Below, piece after piece: positions 1 through 8,694 of a stretch of 64,000 bases of DNA. The notes beneath the pieces were generated by a model that saw only the letters and a list, made by a program, of their open reading frames with translations, made no database searches and was not told where the DNA came from. The stretch's first letter is position 1. Every line of letters begins with the position of its first letter. Position numbers and translations under genes: made by a program. The stretch is from the NCBI GenBank assembly GCA_002748355.1, contig PDSF01000028.1:219462-283461 (forward strand). Direction: 5' to 3'. The stretch is from Planctomycetota bacterium. GTDB lineage: Bacteria > Planctomycetota > UBA1135 > GCA-002748355.

Positions 1-35
1 CTTGGAGGCCGAATCGGCGCTTCGCGGCGTCGAGC

Positions 36-110
36 TACCCCGTGGTGTAATTGGCAACACTGTAGATTCTGGTTCTACCATTCCTGGTTCGAGTCCAGGC
101 GGGGTAACCA
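36..110 (+). tRNA. tRNA-Gln (anticodon CTG)
   Basis: A full cloverleaf can be drawn. The acceptor TACCCCG pairs with CGGGGTA. The anticodon stem GTAGA/TCTAC encloses the loop TTCTGGT (anticodon CTG), and the T-arm is CCTGG-TTCGAGT-CCAGG. The 3' CCA is encoded at 108-110. The gene reads CAG codons and sits 222 bp before a second tRNA-Gln with the same acceptor stem, so the two are probably co-transcribed or a divergent tandem duplication. Confidence 0.95.
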
Positions 111-332
111 CTGTTAGTATCCGATTCGGAGCGGTTCCCGAGTGCCCGCTCCGAGCGTCCGACCCAAGAGGACGGCACGCTCCCAGGCCACCTGGCCCTT
201 CAGAGTCCCAGCCCTCCAGGCCAAGACTCTTCGAGGATCTCCGTGACCTGGGAGTGTTGCATAGCTGGGAGTGGTGCTTCGCATTGGGAGGCGGGCGGTT
301 TGCCCTTCTCCTCCTGCTGGTGCCGGTTCTGA

Positions 333-407
333 TACCCCGTGGTGTAATTGGCAGCACACTTGGTTTTGGTCCAAGCGGTTCAGGTTCAAGTCCTGGCGGG
401 GTAACCA
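333..407 (+). tRNA. tRNA-Gln (anticodon TTG)
   Basis: The acceptor and D-arm are nearly identical to the upstream tRNA-Gln. The anticodon stem CTTGG/CCAAG encloses TTTTGGT (anticodon TTG), and CCA is encoded at 405-407. Together the two genes cover both glutamine codons. Confidence 0.95.
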
Positions 408-819
408 CGGGCTCTTTTGCGGCAGGGCTGGCGCTCGCGGGCCACACGCTTGCCCCAGCTGAGGGCTTACTCAGATCTGAGTGCATGCAGAGCCAAGGCT
501 TCGGTCCAGCCGTATCGCCAAGCAGGCCGGACCAGCATCGCCGGCTTATGGGGGGGAGCTGCCCCCACTCAGCAGCAGGCTGCCTCAAGGACTTCGCTGC
601 AGCGATGTAGGCTGCCAGCTTCCTTCGATGGCACTCGCTCCGCCGCTGCTGGGGGAGGGGCATCGCAGGGACGGTCTCGCCGGGCTTTGCAGCCACAGGG
701 GCCAGCCGGCCAGGTCACGGCCTTCGCCCTCAGGCGGCGAGCTAGGGATCACGCCGAGTCCCTGCCTGCGCGCGCTGCGCCGCTGCTACGGTGCGATTCG
801 CCTGCGCAAGGGGCGGCGG
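408..819. other. Intergenic, no gene seen
   Basis: Reading frames are open here by GC content on several frames, but none has a plausible start, ribosome binding site or recognisable protein. I see no RNA family in it. The stretch runs up to the terminator hairpin of the convergent gene. Confidence 0.6.
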
Positions 820-847
820 GCATCGCGAGAGCAAGCTCCCGCGATGC
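820..847 (-). terminator. Strong hairpin after the propeller-like gene
   Basis: GCATCGCG-A-GAGC, loop AA, GCTC-C-CGCGATGC gives a near-perfect 12-bp stem starting 10 bp past the stop codon of the minus-strand gene. There is no U-tract, so it would be a non-canonical or transcript-stabilising terminator. Confidence 0.6.
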
Positions 848-856
848 TTCTTGCAC

Positions 857-2224
857 TTACTTGACGAGGATCCGAACCGGCTTGCTGGTGAACCAGGGCG
901 AGGGTGCTTCGCCTCCGGGTAGGCCGACGACCTTGCCGCCGAAAACCTGGACGGTGAAACGCAGCGCCGAGGGCCCGGGCACGATGAAGCTCAGCTTGGC
1001 CTGGCCCTTGGCGTCGCTCATAGCGGGGAGGGCGAGGAAGGGGCTGGTTGGCACGATGGCGAAGTAAGGGAAGCAGAGTCCGCGCAGGCCCAGGGGCAGC
1101 CAGGCGCGCTCGGGCACCAGACCATCTCCGAGGAGCCAGAGCAGGGAGCTATTCTTCTGGGCGCCGGAGAGGCTGAGGGTCAGGCGGCTTTTGGCGGCGG
1201 GGTTGCTGGAGCTGGCGCTGAGCTGCGGGCGCGCCGGCGTCAGGCTCCAGAGTTCGTGCTTGGTCTTGAAGTTCGAAGCCAGGGCGTAGACCGCGCCGTC
1301 GCTGCCGAAACGTTCGAAGGGACGGGTGCCGGGAGCAAAGAGCAGCGAGCCCACTCCGAGTCCCTTGACCTTGGCGAGGCCGGTGAAGGCTCCCTTGCCG
1401 CCGGCCTTACCGAGCTCGAAGAGCGAGGACTTGCCGTAGCTGGCGTCGCTGCCGTAGATGGTGCCCTGCCCATCGACGACGAAGTCGTAGACGCTGTCGA
1501 GCTGGGAGGCGAAGAGGCGGGCGGATTTCTGCTCCAGGGTCTTGCCGGCGATCGCGGTCCGGACCTGGGCGGAACTCCAGTGGAGGATCTTGGCCAGCTT
1601 CGGCACCCCGAACTTCTTCGGCGCGGGAGCGAAGTAGAGTCCGCCCTTCTGGTCGAAGTGGAAGGGGCCGCTGTAGCCCGGCGCCTTTGCGATCACTTTG
1701 GAGAGGCCGGACCAGATATCGACCCGGAAGAGCTTGGGGTCACCGGTGAAGCCGGGGAGGGCGCTGACGTAGAGGAAGCGCGTTCCTTCCAGGGGGTTGA
1801 AGCCCAGCTTGAAGCAGCCGCCGAGGGTCGTGACCTTGCGCACGGCCTTGCTCTTCAGGTCGACGTTGTAAATGGCGCCGCTGCTGGACTCGCAGAAGAA
1901 GACGCTACGGCCGTCGGGGGCGAGCACGACATCGGAGGCGAAGACGGCCTTGCTGAGCTTGGCCAGCGCCGAGATGCGGCGGCCGGTCTTGGGGTCGAGC
2001 TCGATCAGCTCTTGGCCATCAAAGCTGACTAAGGAGCCGCTTGGCAGCTGAGCCAAGCCGGACCAACCCTTGGCAGGGGTAGGCAGGGTCATGCGCTTCA
2101 GTTGCCAGCCGCTCGGCGTCTGCGAAGTCGCGAGGGGGGCGGCGGCAAGAAGAGCTGCGGATACGAGAGAAGCACGCAAGAGCGTGCACGAGCGCAATGA
2201 AAGCGCGGAGCCAATAAGCGACAT
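857..2224 (-). CDS. Secreted propeller-like protein under cobalamin riboswitch
   Basis: 455 residues. The N-terminus has a signal peptide: the hydrophobic stretch SLVSAALLAAAPLATS is followed by Q at about residue 35. The body has recurring short motifs of the SMP-30/NHL/propeller kind (for example VLAPDGRSVFFCESSSGAIY, FDQKGGLYFAPAP, FVVDGQGTIYGSDAS), suggesting a beta-propeller. The last ~120 residues look like a separate beta-sandwich, a style of C-terminus common in secreted proteins of this kind of genome. The start ATG follows GAGGAC at a good Shine-Dalgarno distance. It appears monocistronic. The leader contains a cobalamin riboswitch, so expression should fall when B12 is plentiful. 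No catalytic or cobalamin-binding motif is recognisable. The function is unknown; capture or handling of corrinoids outside the inner membrane is one hypothesis. Confidence 0.85.
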   Translation of the reverse strand: MSLIGSALSLRSCTLLRASLVSAALLAAAPLATSQTPSGWQLKRMTLPTPAKGWSGLAQLPSGSLVSFDGQELIELDPKTGRRISALAKLSKAVFASDVVLAPDGRSVFFCESSSGAIYNVDLKSKAVRKVTTLGGCFKLGFNPLEGTRFLYVSALPGFTGDPKLFRVDIWSGLSKVIAKAPGYSGPFHFDQKGGLYFAPAPKKFGVPKLAKILHWSSAQVRTAIAGKTLEQKSARLFASQLDSVYDFVVDGQGTIYGSDASYGKSSLFELGKAGGKGAFTGLAKVKGLGVGSLLFAPGTRPFERFGSDGAVYALASNFKTKHELWSLTPARPQLSASSSNPAAKSRLTLSLSGAQKNSSLLWLLGDGLVPERAWLPLGLRGLCFPYFAIVPTSPFLALPAMSDAKGQAKLSFIVPGPSALRFTVQVFGGKVVGLPGGEAPSPWFTSKPVRILVK

Positions 2225-2292
2225 CCTGTCCTCGTGATGTGCTGGGTTTGCCCCGGGAACTGAATTCTTCCCAGGACATTCGACGAGCTGCG
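2225..2292 (-). promoter_or_regulatory. Probable riboswitch expression platform
   Basis: Between the aptamer and the ATG there are two competing pairings. TGTCCT (plus-strand 2273-2278) is complementary to AGGACA (2227-2232), which contains the Shine-Dalgarno sequence. A second hairpin pairs CCTGGGAA with TTCCCGGG. There is no U-tract, so control is more likely by hiding the ribosome binding site than by terminating transcription. The mechanism is inferred from complementarity only. Confidence 0.55.
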
Positions 2293-2455
2293 GCCGACAG
2301 GTCTTCTGGCTTGCGGATCATCCTCAGGAGCCACGCCTTCCCAAGGGGCCCCGATACTCGGAGTCCCTCAGTGGCTGCAGGATGCTTGTGCTCCCTCGTT
2401 CTCGCTCACAGCGGCGGGGACCGCACCGGTTTTTCACCGGACTTCCCTTGTCGGC
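2293..2455 (-). ncRNA. Cobalamin riboswitch
   Basis: Read on the minus strand, all conserved cobalamin-aptamer blocks are present in order: AGGGAAGTCCGGTGAAAAAC, the CGGTCCCCGCCGCTGTGA block, the CAGCCACTG box, TTGGGAAGGCG, and GATGATCCGC followed by AAGCCAGAAGACCTG. The outer P1 helix is GCCGACA/TGTCGGC (2449-2455 with 2293-2299). It lies about 70 bp upstream of the start of the secreted propeller-like gene on the same strand. Confidence 0.95.
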
Positions 2456-2603
2456 ACGCGCTGAAGCGAAGGAGTATGCCAGCTTGCGGCTTCTGGCACG
2501 ATGCGAAGATCTAGCAGTTTTCAGGAATTCATCCCAGGCCTCCCCTGACGGGAGCTGTTCCCTGCTAGGCCCAGGCTAGGCGAGACTCCCGCGCGCGGCT
2601 GCG

Positions 2604-2642
2604 GCCCCCTGCCCGCCAAGCAAGGGGGCAGGCTCGCCTGCC
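2604..2642 (-). terminator. Hairpins after the HEAT-repeat gene
   Basis: Two adjacent stems lie 75-110 bp past the stop: GGCAGGC-GA-GCCTGCC (2627-2642) and GCCCCCT/AGGGGGC (2604-2629). They overlap and cannot both form fully. There is no U-tract. The rest of 2456-2715 shows nothing else. Confidence 0.4.
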
Positions 2643-2715
2643 TGCCCTCACTTGTTCGGCGATGCGGGGACTTCGACGCCGAGCCCTTGGCCTACTCGGC
2701 GGAGATGCCGCGGGT

Positions 2716-5700
2716 TTACTTTGCCTCGATGAGGCGATGCGCGGTTTCGATGGCTTTGCGGGCGGTGCTGGCTAGCTCGGGGTCTTTGTTCTCCATGAGG
2801 GAGATGAGGAAGGGGAGGGTTTTGGGGTCGGCGAGGGTGCCGAGGGAGCGGATGGCGAGGAGGCGGATCTCCTTGGTCTTGCCCTTCTGCACTTGGTGGA
2901 TCAGGGCTTCTGCGGGGGTGCTGGCGCCGGTGCCGGTGCCGTCGAGCCACTTCTTCCAGTGGGCGACTTGCTCGTGGTAGTAGCGGATCTTGTCGAGGCT
3001 TTCCTTGGCGGCCTTGCGGATTTCGTCGGAGGGATCGCTCATTAGGCGGATGAGGTCGGGGACGGCCCTTTTGCTGAAGAGCGTGCCGGCGTAGCAGATG
3101 GCGCTGAGGCGCACGCTGTGATCCTTGTCTTGGAGCAGCGGCACGACGATCTCCGCCGCTCGGTCGCGAAAGTGCTGCGTCAGCTCGGACATAGCCGCCT
3201 GGCGGCGCCGAGGCTCGGGCTTCGACAGCTCTTTGCGGAGCGCGGCGAAGGCGGCATCTGTGCCGGTTAATGCGGCTGCGCTGTAGGCCGAGTTCCAAAT
3301 CCCGGGGTCTTCGTGGGTGAAGCAAGCGAGGATCTGCGGCAGGAATTGCTCTGCGATCTTGCCCTTCCGCCACATGTGGGCGAGCCCGCTCCTCTTTAGT
3401 GCGATCGATGGGCTTTCGATCATCGTGCGCAGGCTTGCGGTATAGCTCTCAGAAATGAGTTCTGCGTGTTGGGTAAGCGCCCCTGCGAGATTGATTCCGA
3501 TATCCACGCGAAATCCGTTGCCGCTGAGCTTGGGGAGCATCTGTGCAAGGCTGAGCTTGGGGAGCATCCGTGCAACGGCATCCAGCATTCCCCTTGGGAT
3601 ACGGACCTGTCGATTCGACCGCTTGGGTTTCAGAAGGGTGATCAGGTCACTCCCGAGGCAATCCCAGCTCTCCTCCGGGGAATCGCCACCGAGGATTCCG
3701 TCGAGCTCCTTGAAGACTCTGACGAGCTGCTCTTCGGTAATAGCGGAGGTCCACAGCCTCGGGTTCTGGGGATCTTGTGCCCAGAGGTGGAGGAGGGGGC
3801 CGCTTTTCTTGCCGAAGAACTTCCTGCGCTCTGCGCCCCTCGTTTCCGTAACGCTGATGCCGAGCGCGAAAGACTTCGGTACTAGCCCTGCGTAACGCTG
3901 GGGATCGGCCGCGATCAGAGCGTTCAGTACCCTGCCGCGGAACTTGGATTTGAGCTCCGGCTCGAGCGCGATTTTTGCGAGCGTGTTCTTGGCCTCTGCG
4001 TCGTGCCTAGAGAGGAGTTGCAAGGCGAGGTCATCCCAGGAGATCCTGCCCTGCTTGGCCATGCCGAGGAGAGCGGCTAGCACCTTGGGGCTACGGCTAC
4101 GCATTAGCTGCAGATGAAGCTGCTTCAGCAGCTTCAATTCACGCTGTATGCGGATGTGGATCGAGGTTCGAGAAACGCCAGGATCGAGTTCCGCTTCACG
4201 TTTGTCGAGCCTCTTGGGCTTGCAGAGTTCCTGGGTGATCTTGAGCAGTGTCGGCATGTACGCTTCGAAGCCCGTACGCAAAACAATGCGGTTCGTAGAC
4301 AAGCGGATAAGTGTCTTCGCTGGATTTCTGAAGCTGAGCAGGAGTTCGGCGACGCGGGGGAGATGATCCGGTGCAGCCACGTCGAGCAGCCACTCGAGCA
4401 GATCGGTTTGTTCCGCTGTTCTCCAAATCAGGTAGTCGTATTTCAGTTTTGTGAGTTCGAGCAAGAGCGGGAGCAGCTCGAGCTTGGGCCGGTCGCGTTC
4501 GGCGAAGGCGAGGGCCAGGAGGAACTCCTGGCGCAGGTTATCCTGGGGACGTACGGTGCTGCATGGGCCCAGTTCCTTGGCTGCGGAGAGGATCTCTTCG
4601 ATGGGCAGGCCCTTCTCCACTTCACCCGTGAACTTCAACGGCCGAGCAGAGCTGAGCGCACGTGGGTGCTTGACCAGGTGAAGGATGAGCTGGCGACCTG
4701 GTACGGAGTAGAACGCGCAGGCCAGGAAGTTGTGTGCGTTCGCGCTGTATGTGCCCAGGAGCTCGCGTTCCGCTTCCGATGCTGTGGGCCAGCGCTTGAG
4801 GATGCTCTCGGAGGCCTTGCGGGCCAGCTCTCTGGCCTTGGGCAGTGCTCGAACATCACTCCGTGTTCGGTTGCTGATCCCCCGCAAGGCTTCGCAAAAT
4901 TCCTTATAGGTCCTTGCCGACTGCATTCGCGTGAGCAGCTCTTCGTCGGAGAAGGTAGGGCGAAGGGTTCTGAGTGCTTGGGCGCGGATCTCAGCATCGC
5001 TGTCACCTAGGAACTGGCGCATCACGGTGGCGAGCTTGGGGTCGACCCAGCGAGAGGGGTCTACCCACATAAAAGATAGCCCCTGCACCACCGCCCGTCG
5101 GAAGAGCAGGTCCTTGGACTTCGCGGCACTGGAGAGGAAGCTCTCGGCTTCCGTTCCCCCGATCTCCAGGATCATCGGGACAATGCGGCGCATCTTGTCC
5201 TGGTCGTAGCGGTAGCTCTGCGTCGCAGCAATGAGCTGCGGCAGGGCGGCGCGCCCCAGCCATTTGAGGTTCCTCTGGCTCGCGCCCGCCTTGTCGCCGT
5301 GCAGGTAGCCCTCGATGGCCTGATGTACGATCTTCTTGAGCTTGTCCTTCTCGATGGCACCGTTGCCTTGCAGCAGCAGCTTCGCCTTGTCTGCGTCCGC
5401 GCCCTGGCCCGCGGCCGCCTGCTGTAGTGCTGCTTTCGCGGCCTTCTCCTGCTTCATCGCTCTGAGGCAGAGTGCGAGTTGGTAGAGCGCGGAGCTGCGG
5501 AGCTGGGGGCTGGCCCCTGGGTCCTGGGCGATGCCGCGCAGCAGCTTGGCCGCGCGAGCGGGGTCCTGTCCCATGCGGCGCAGGAGCTTGGCCTTCTCGA
5601 GCTGCTTGCTGAGCTTTGAGGGGCCTGCTTGGCCCTGCTGGGCCTGGAGGGCGGGCTTCGGCGCTTGCCGGGGCTCTGCCAGCTTCCCAGAAAGGACATG

Positions 5701-5805
5701 CGGCAGCACCGACCCGGCGCTCACGTCGTGGACGACGGCAAGGCCAGCGGCAAGGCCCAGCACCGGGCCGGCGAAAGAGAGAGCACGACTGAGTTTCGAA
5801 GACAT
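2716..5805 (-). CDS. Secreted HEAT-repeat protein
   Basis: 1029 residues with an N-terminal hydrophobic signal (LSFAGPVLGLAAGLAVV, then VSAGS). Residues ~55-150 are alanine- and leucine-rich helices resembling TPR/PBS-lyase-type repeats. Residues ~800-1029 carry clear HEAT-like repeats (HSVRLSAICYAGTLFSKRAV, KEIRLLAIRSLGTLADPKTL). The start is supported by AAGGAGAAC six bases before ATG. A scaffold or interaction role in the periplasm is the safest reading; no enzyme motif is visible. Its upstream region (82-98 bp before ATG) carries an 11-bp-period GTCAAG direct repeat, shared with the neighbouring two-component operon. This gene is therefore a likely target of that response regulator. Confidence 0.85.
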   Translation of the reverse strand: MSSKLSRALSFAGPVLGLAAGLAVVHDVSAGSVLPHVLSGKLAEPRQAPKPALQAQQGQAGPSKLSKQLEKAKLLRRMGQDPARAAKLLRGIAQDPGASPQLRSSALYQLALCLRAMKQEKAAKAALQQAAAGQGADADKAKLLLQGNGAIEKDKLKKIVHQAIEGYLHGDKAGASQRNLKWLGRAALPQLIAATQSYRYDQDKMRRIVPMILEIGGTEAESFLSSAAKSKDLLFRRAVVQGLSFMWVDPSRWVDPKLATVMRQFLGDSDAEIRAQALRTLRPTFSDEELLTRMQSARTYKEFCEALRGISNRTRSDVRALPKARELARKASESILKRWPTASEAERELLGTYSANAHNFLACAFYSVPGRQLILHLVKHPRALSSARPLKFTGEVEKGLPIEEILSAAKELGPCSTVRPQDNLRQEFLLALAFAERDRPKLELLPLLLELTKLKYDYLIWRTAEQTDLLEWLLDVAAPDHLPRVAELLLSFRNPAKTLIRLSTNRIVLRTGFEAYMPTLLKITQELCKPKRLDKREAELDPGVSRTSIHIRIQRELKLLKQLHLQLMRSRSPKVLAALLGMAKQGRISWDDLALQLLSRHDAEAKNTLAKIALEPELKSKFRGRVLNALIAADPQRYAGLVPKSFALGISVTETRGAERRKFFGKKSGPLLHLWAQDPQNPRLWTSAITEEQLVRVFKELDGILGGDSPEESWDCLGSDLITLLKPKRSNRQVRIPRGMLDAVARMLPKLSLAQMLPKLSGNGFRVDIGINLAGALTQHAELISESYTASLRTMIESPSIALKRSGLAHMWRKGKIAEQFLPQILACFTHEDPGIWNSAYSAAALTGTDAAFAALRKELSKPEPRRRQAAMSELTQHFRDRAAEIVVPLLQDKDHSVRLSAICYAGTLFSKRAVPDLIRLMSDPSDEIRKAAKESLDKIRYYHEQVAHWKKWLDGTGTGASTPAEALIHQVQKGKTKEIRLLAIRSLGTLADPKTLPFLISLMENKDPELASTARKAIETAHRLIEAK

Positions 5806-5886
5806 CTGTTCTCCTTGGATGTTCTTGCTTCTCCCCTATGAGAGGACCTCGAGGCCCGCGCTATGTCGGAACGGCTTCGAAACGAG

Positions 5887-5903
5887 GTCAAGAAACTGTC
5901 AAG
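5887..5903 (-). promoter_or_regulatory. GTCAAG direct repeat, 11-bp period (copy A)
   Basis: GTCAAGAAACTGTCAAG has two GTCAAG half-sites exactly 11 bp apart, one helical turn. This is the architecture bound by tandem OmpR/PhoB-family regulators, and it resembles the Pho box (CTGTCA repeats). It lies upstream of the HEAT-repeat gene and just behind the OmpR-type regulator gene. In gene sense it reads CTTGACAGTTTCTTGAC, so it could also overlap a -35 element. Confidence 0.65.
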
Positions 5904-5941
5904 CGGCGCGCGGATGCGCCCCGAACTCGCCAGAGCGGGGC

Positions 5942-6661
5942 TCAGGCACCGGAGGCATGCAGGTTCAGCTTGTAGCCGGCGCCGTGCACGGTCACCAGGT
6001 GCTTGGGAGTCTTGGGCTCGGGCTCGATTTTCTTGCGCAGGTTGAGGATGTGGGTGTCGATGCTGCGGTTGCTGACCTGGGTGCCGTTCCAGACTTCGGA
6101 GAGGATCCTCGCTCGGCTCACGACGCGGCCGCGTTCGCGGTAGAAGAGGGCCAGGAGGGCGGCTTCGGTCGGGGAGATCGGCAGGGTCTCGCGGCCCCGG
6201 CGCAGCTCGAAGGCGGCGAGGTCGACGACGAGATCGCCTAGCTCGAAGGACTCGACCTGCTCTTGCTGCTTCTCCGCTGCTTGCTCCTGCTGCACTTGGC
6301 CTCGCCGGAGGCAGACTCGGACGCGGGCCATGAGTTCGGCGACTTGGAAGGGCTTGGTCACGTAGTCGTCGGCGCCGAGTTCGAGGCCGAGCACCTTGTC
6401 GCTGACTTCGCTCTTGGCGGTGAGGAGGACGACGGGGGTGCGCCTGTCGTGGCTGCGCAGCTCGCGCAGGACATCGATGCCGCTCTTGCCGGGCAGCATC
6501 CAGTCGAGCAATACCAGGTCGAAGGAGCATGCTCGCAGCTGCGCCAGCGCTTCGGCGCCGGTGCGGGCGATGCGGCAGTCCCAGCCCTCCAGCTCGAGGT
6601 TGTCGGCTAGGCCGGTGCGTAGTGCGGCGTCGTCTTCGACGAGGAGGATGCGGATGCTCAT
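5942..6661 (-). CDS. OmpR/PhoB-family response regulator
   Basis: 239 residues. The receiver domain spans 1-120, with the acidic pair E9/D10-D11, phosphoacceptor D53 in LVLLDWMLPG, T81 and K103 in YVTKPF. A winged-helix DNA-binding domain spans ~145-235 (SPTEAALLALFYRERGRVVS, SNRSIDTHILNLRKKIEP). It should accept phosphate from the kinase encoded immediately upstream, whose stop overlaps this start by 4 bp (ATGA), so the two are translationally coupled. Likely targets are the two GTCAAG direct-repeat elements at 5887-5903 and 8695-8711, giving autoregulation plus control of the HEAT-repeat protein. The family is certain; the target assignment is inference. Confidence 0.95.
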   Translation of the reverse strand: MSIRILLVEDDAALRTGLADNLELEGWDCRIARTGAEALAQLRACSFDLVLLDWMLPGKSGIDVLRELRSHDRRTPVVLLTAKSEVSDKVLGLELGADDYVTKPFQVAELMARVRVCLRRGQVQQEQAAEKQQEQVESFELGDLVVDLAAFELRRGRETLPISPTEAALLALFYRERGRVVSRARILSEVWNGTQVSNRSIDTHILNLRKKIEPEPKTPKHLVTVHGAGYKLNLHASGA

Positions 6662-8541
6662 TGGGGGGAGACCTCGTCGTTCTGGCCTTTGTGCCAGGGC
6701 AGGGTGATGCGCAGGCAGGCGCCGCGCTGTGCTGGGACGGCGGCGAGCTCGCCGCCTTGCGCGCGGATCAACGAGCGCGCCAGGTGCAGGCCCAGGCCCA
6801 GCCCGGGGCTGCTGCCATGCTCCTCGGCCTTGCCGCGCTGGAAGGGCTCGAAGACCCGCTCGCGCTCCTCCGCGGGGATGCCCGGGCCGAGGTCGCGGAC
6901 TTCGAGCTCAAGCTGGGTGTCGTTGCTGCGGGCGACGAGGCGGAGTTCACCGCCCGCCTGTGCATAGCGGATGCCGTTGTCGCAGAGGTTCCAGAGCACC
7001 TGCACCAGGGCATCGCGATCGGCGTGGATGGCGGCGTCCTTTGCCAGGGGAGCTTCCTCCACGAACTCGAAGTGCATGCCCTCGCGTTCGCAGTAGGGGC
7101 CGAGCATGGCGCCTAGCTCCGCCAGCAGGGGGCCCAGCTCCAGGCGCTGCTTGTCGAAGACGCGGCGGCCTTCCTCGAGGCGGCTGGAGTCCAGGACGTT
7201 GGAGACCAGGGCCGAGAGCCGCTCCGACTCGCTGGCCAAGAGGGCGTGGTATTGCTCGCGCTTCGCTTCCGAGGCCACGCGGCCATCGCGCAGCATCTCA
7301 CTGAACATGCGGATCGAGGCCAGCGGCGTCCGCAGCTCGTGGGTGACGGTCTGCAGGAAGCGTCCGCGCATCTTTAGGGTCTCGCGCTCCCTGCGCCAGC
7401 CGCGTAGGAAGGCGAAGAGGCCGAAGCCAAAAGCGCCGGCCAGTCCCAGCGCCAGCAGCGCGGTCCAGATCGGCAGCTGCACCCGAGCGCTCTCTGTGCT
7501 CGGTTTCCAGGCGAAGTGCCCGGTCACGGCGAAGTCCCCGGCGCCGGCACGCGCCGCGCGCGCTAGGAACTCGCCGTCCCATTTGGCGCGGGCGAAGGCG
7601 AGGCCCAGCTCGGTCGTTTCCGCTTGGTGCAGGGCACGCAATCGCTCGATCAGCTCGGTAGCGCTGAGCAGGGCGCCTCGGACCTGCTTCGGCCAGTAGA
7701 GCAGCTCCAGGCGCGGCCTGTCCGGATCATGCAGGGAGATCAGCAGGGGGCCCTGCGCTGCCGCCCAAATCGGCGTCGCCCGCTTCGCGCGTTCGAGGCG
7801 CAGGCGCCGCTGGGCGGCTGCCCGTAGCGCGGGCAGCGGGTCCTGTCGCTGGGGCGCAGCTGGAGCATGCTCCGCGAGCGGCTCGGCGAGCAGCTCCGCG
7901 AGGAGTTCCACCAGGGCCTGGCCACGGGCTGCGGGCAGGCGCAGTACATGCTTGGCGGCCCAGCTCGGCAGGCGGCGCGCATGCTGGGCCATCAGCCAGA
8001 GGGCCTGGTCCCGGTCTTCGGCTTCGAGGGTGAAGAGCTGCGCTTCCCTTGCGAGCATCCTCTCAAGCCACCGCGCGCGTAGCTTCTTGAACCCGTGCCT
8101 GTCGCCGAAGCGAACCGCTCGTAGGGCCAGGGCCGCTTCCTCACGGGCATTGAGCTCCAGGTCGCGGCTCCGCTGCAGGAGCTTGCGTGCCGCCTCCAAC
8201 TGCTCTGGGCTCTTTGCCTTGAGCAGCTGCTCCTGGGCGACGCGCAGCTGCCAGCCAAGCTCAGGCGGCGGCGCCTCGCGCAGCTGCGCCAGCTCACGCA
8301 GCACGCCGTCCTTGACCGTAAAGCGCGCCGCGGCCGGCAGCAGCTCCCAGAGCCGCGGATGGCGCAGCGCCCCACGCAGCGCCCCAGCCATCGCCCGCGC
8401 CTCCCGTTCTTGCCGTGCCCGCGCTTCGCCCTCAAGCCGGCGCTGCTCGGCGAAGAGCCCGGAAAGCCCCAGCAGCACCAGGCCGAGCCCGGAGAGCCCG
8501 AGCAGGGGAAGCGGAAGTCGTGAGGTATGCCGGCTGCCCAT
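6658..8541 (-). CDS. Membrane sensor histidine kinase
   Basis: 627 residues. TM1 is at ~10-30. A large extracytoplasmic sensor region (~35-352) is rich in Arg/Leu/Ala helices and matches no domain I recognise. TM2 is at ~356-378. HisKA has the phosphoacceptor H401 (VTHELRTPLASI). HATPase_c has an N-box (NLCDNGIRYA, N522), DLGPGIP and GLGLGLHLA. The ATG follows AGGAGG. The 4-bp overlap with the OmpR-type regulator makes them a classic two-component pair. A short upstream reading frame with its own ribosome binding site ends 15 bases before this start, and the GTCAAG direct repeat is 154-170 bp upstream. The signal is unknown. Confidence 0.93.
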   Translation of the reverse strand: MGSRHTSRLPLPLLGLSGLGLVLLGLSGLFAEQRRLEGEARARQEREARAMAGALRGALRHPRLWELLPAAARFTVKDGVLRELAQLREAPPPELGWQLRVAQEQLLKAKSPEQLEAARKLLQRSRDLELNAREEAALALRAVRFGDRHGFKKLRARWLERMLAREAQLFTLEAEDRDQALWLMAQHARRLPSWAAKHVLRLPAARGQALVELLAELLAEPLAEHAPAAPQRQDPLPALRAAAQRRLRLERAKRATPIWAAAQGPLLISLHDPDRPRLELLYWPKQVRGALLSATELIERLRALHQAETTELGLAFARAKWDGEFLARAARAGAGDFAVTGHFAWKPSTESARVQLPIWTALLALGLAGAFGFGLFAFLRGWRRERETLKMRGRFLQTVTHELRTPLASIRMFSEMLRDGRVASEAKREQYHALLASESERLSALVSNVLDSSRLEEGRRVFDKQRLELGPLLAELGAMLGPYCEREGMHFEFVEEAPLAKDAAIHADRDALVQVLWNLCDNGIRYAQAGGELRLVARSNDTQLELEVRDLGPGIPAEERERVFEPFQRGKAEEHGSSPGLGLGLHLARSLIRAQGGELAAVPAQRGACLRITLPWHKGQNDEVSPQ

Positions 8542-8556
8542 GCTGGAAAGGCCCTC

Positions 8557-8613
8557 CTAGCCCCAGCGCCGGGCCGACGGTAGCGAGTGCAGGCTGCAGC
8601 GTTTTGAGGACAT
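8557..8613 (-). pseudogene. Duplicated 5' end of the HEAT gene, or leader peptide
   Basis: The segment is clearly related to the start region of the HEAT-repeat gene. Both have CCAAGGA(G)A, then ATGTC(T/C)TC(G/A)AAA, and further on TCGGCCCGGCGCTGGG against CCGGCCCGGTGCTGGG. In this copy the frame closes after 18 codons. The TAG stop overlaps the AGGAGG used by the kinase, so a translated peptide could couple to the kinase. I read it as a decayed paralogue whose promoter now drives the two-component operon; a functional leader peptide is the alternative. Confidence 0.55.
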
Positions 8614-8694
8614 CTGCTTTCCTTGGGATCTTATGTTTCTGCGCCATGGCACGGCAACAGCGTCCGGCCTTTGTCGGCTCAGGCTCGAAACGAT

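Noticed and set aside
790..812. Third copy of the 44-bp inverted repeat (GATTCGCCTGCG match)
   Set aside because: Only 12 bases match and the flanks differ; chance in GC-rich DNA.
1256..2032. Long plus-strand open frame opposite the propeller-like gene
   Set aside because: High GC gives open antisense frames everywhere; composition (Glu/Gly/Ala-rich) is that of a mirror of the real gene, and there is no ribosome site or family match.
5887..5903. Reading CTTGACAGTTTCTTGAC simply as a sigma-70 -35 box
   Set aside because: TTGACA is present, but no convincing -10 element stands 16-18 bp downstream in either copy; the exact 11-bp repeat and the adjacent OmpR-type gene favour a regulator site, although overlap is possible.
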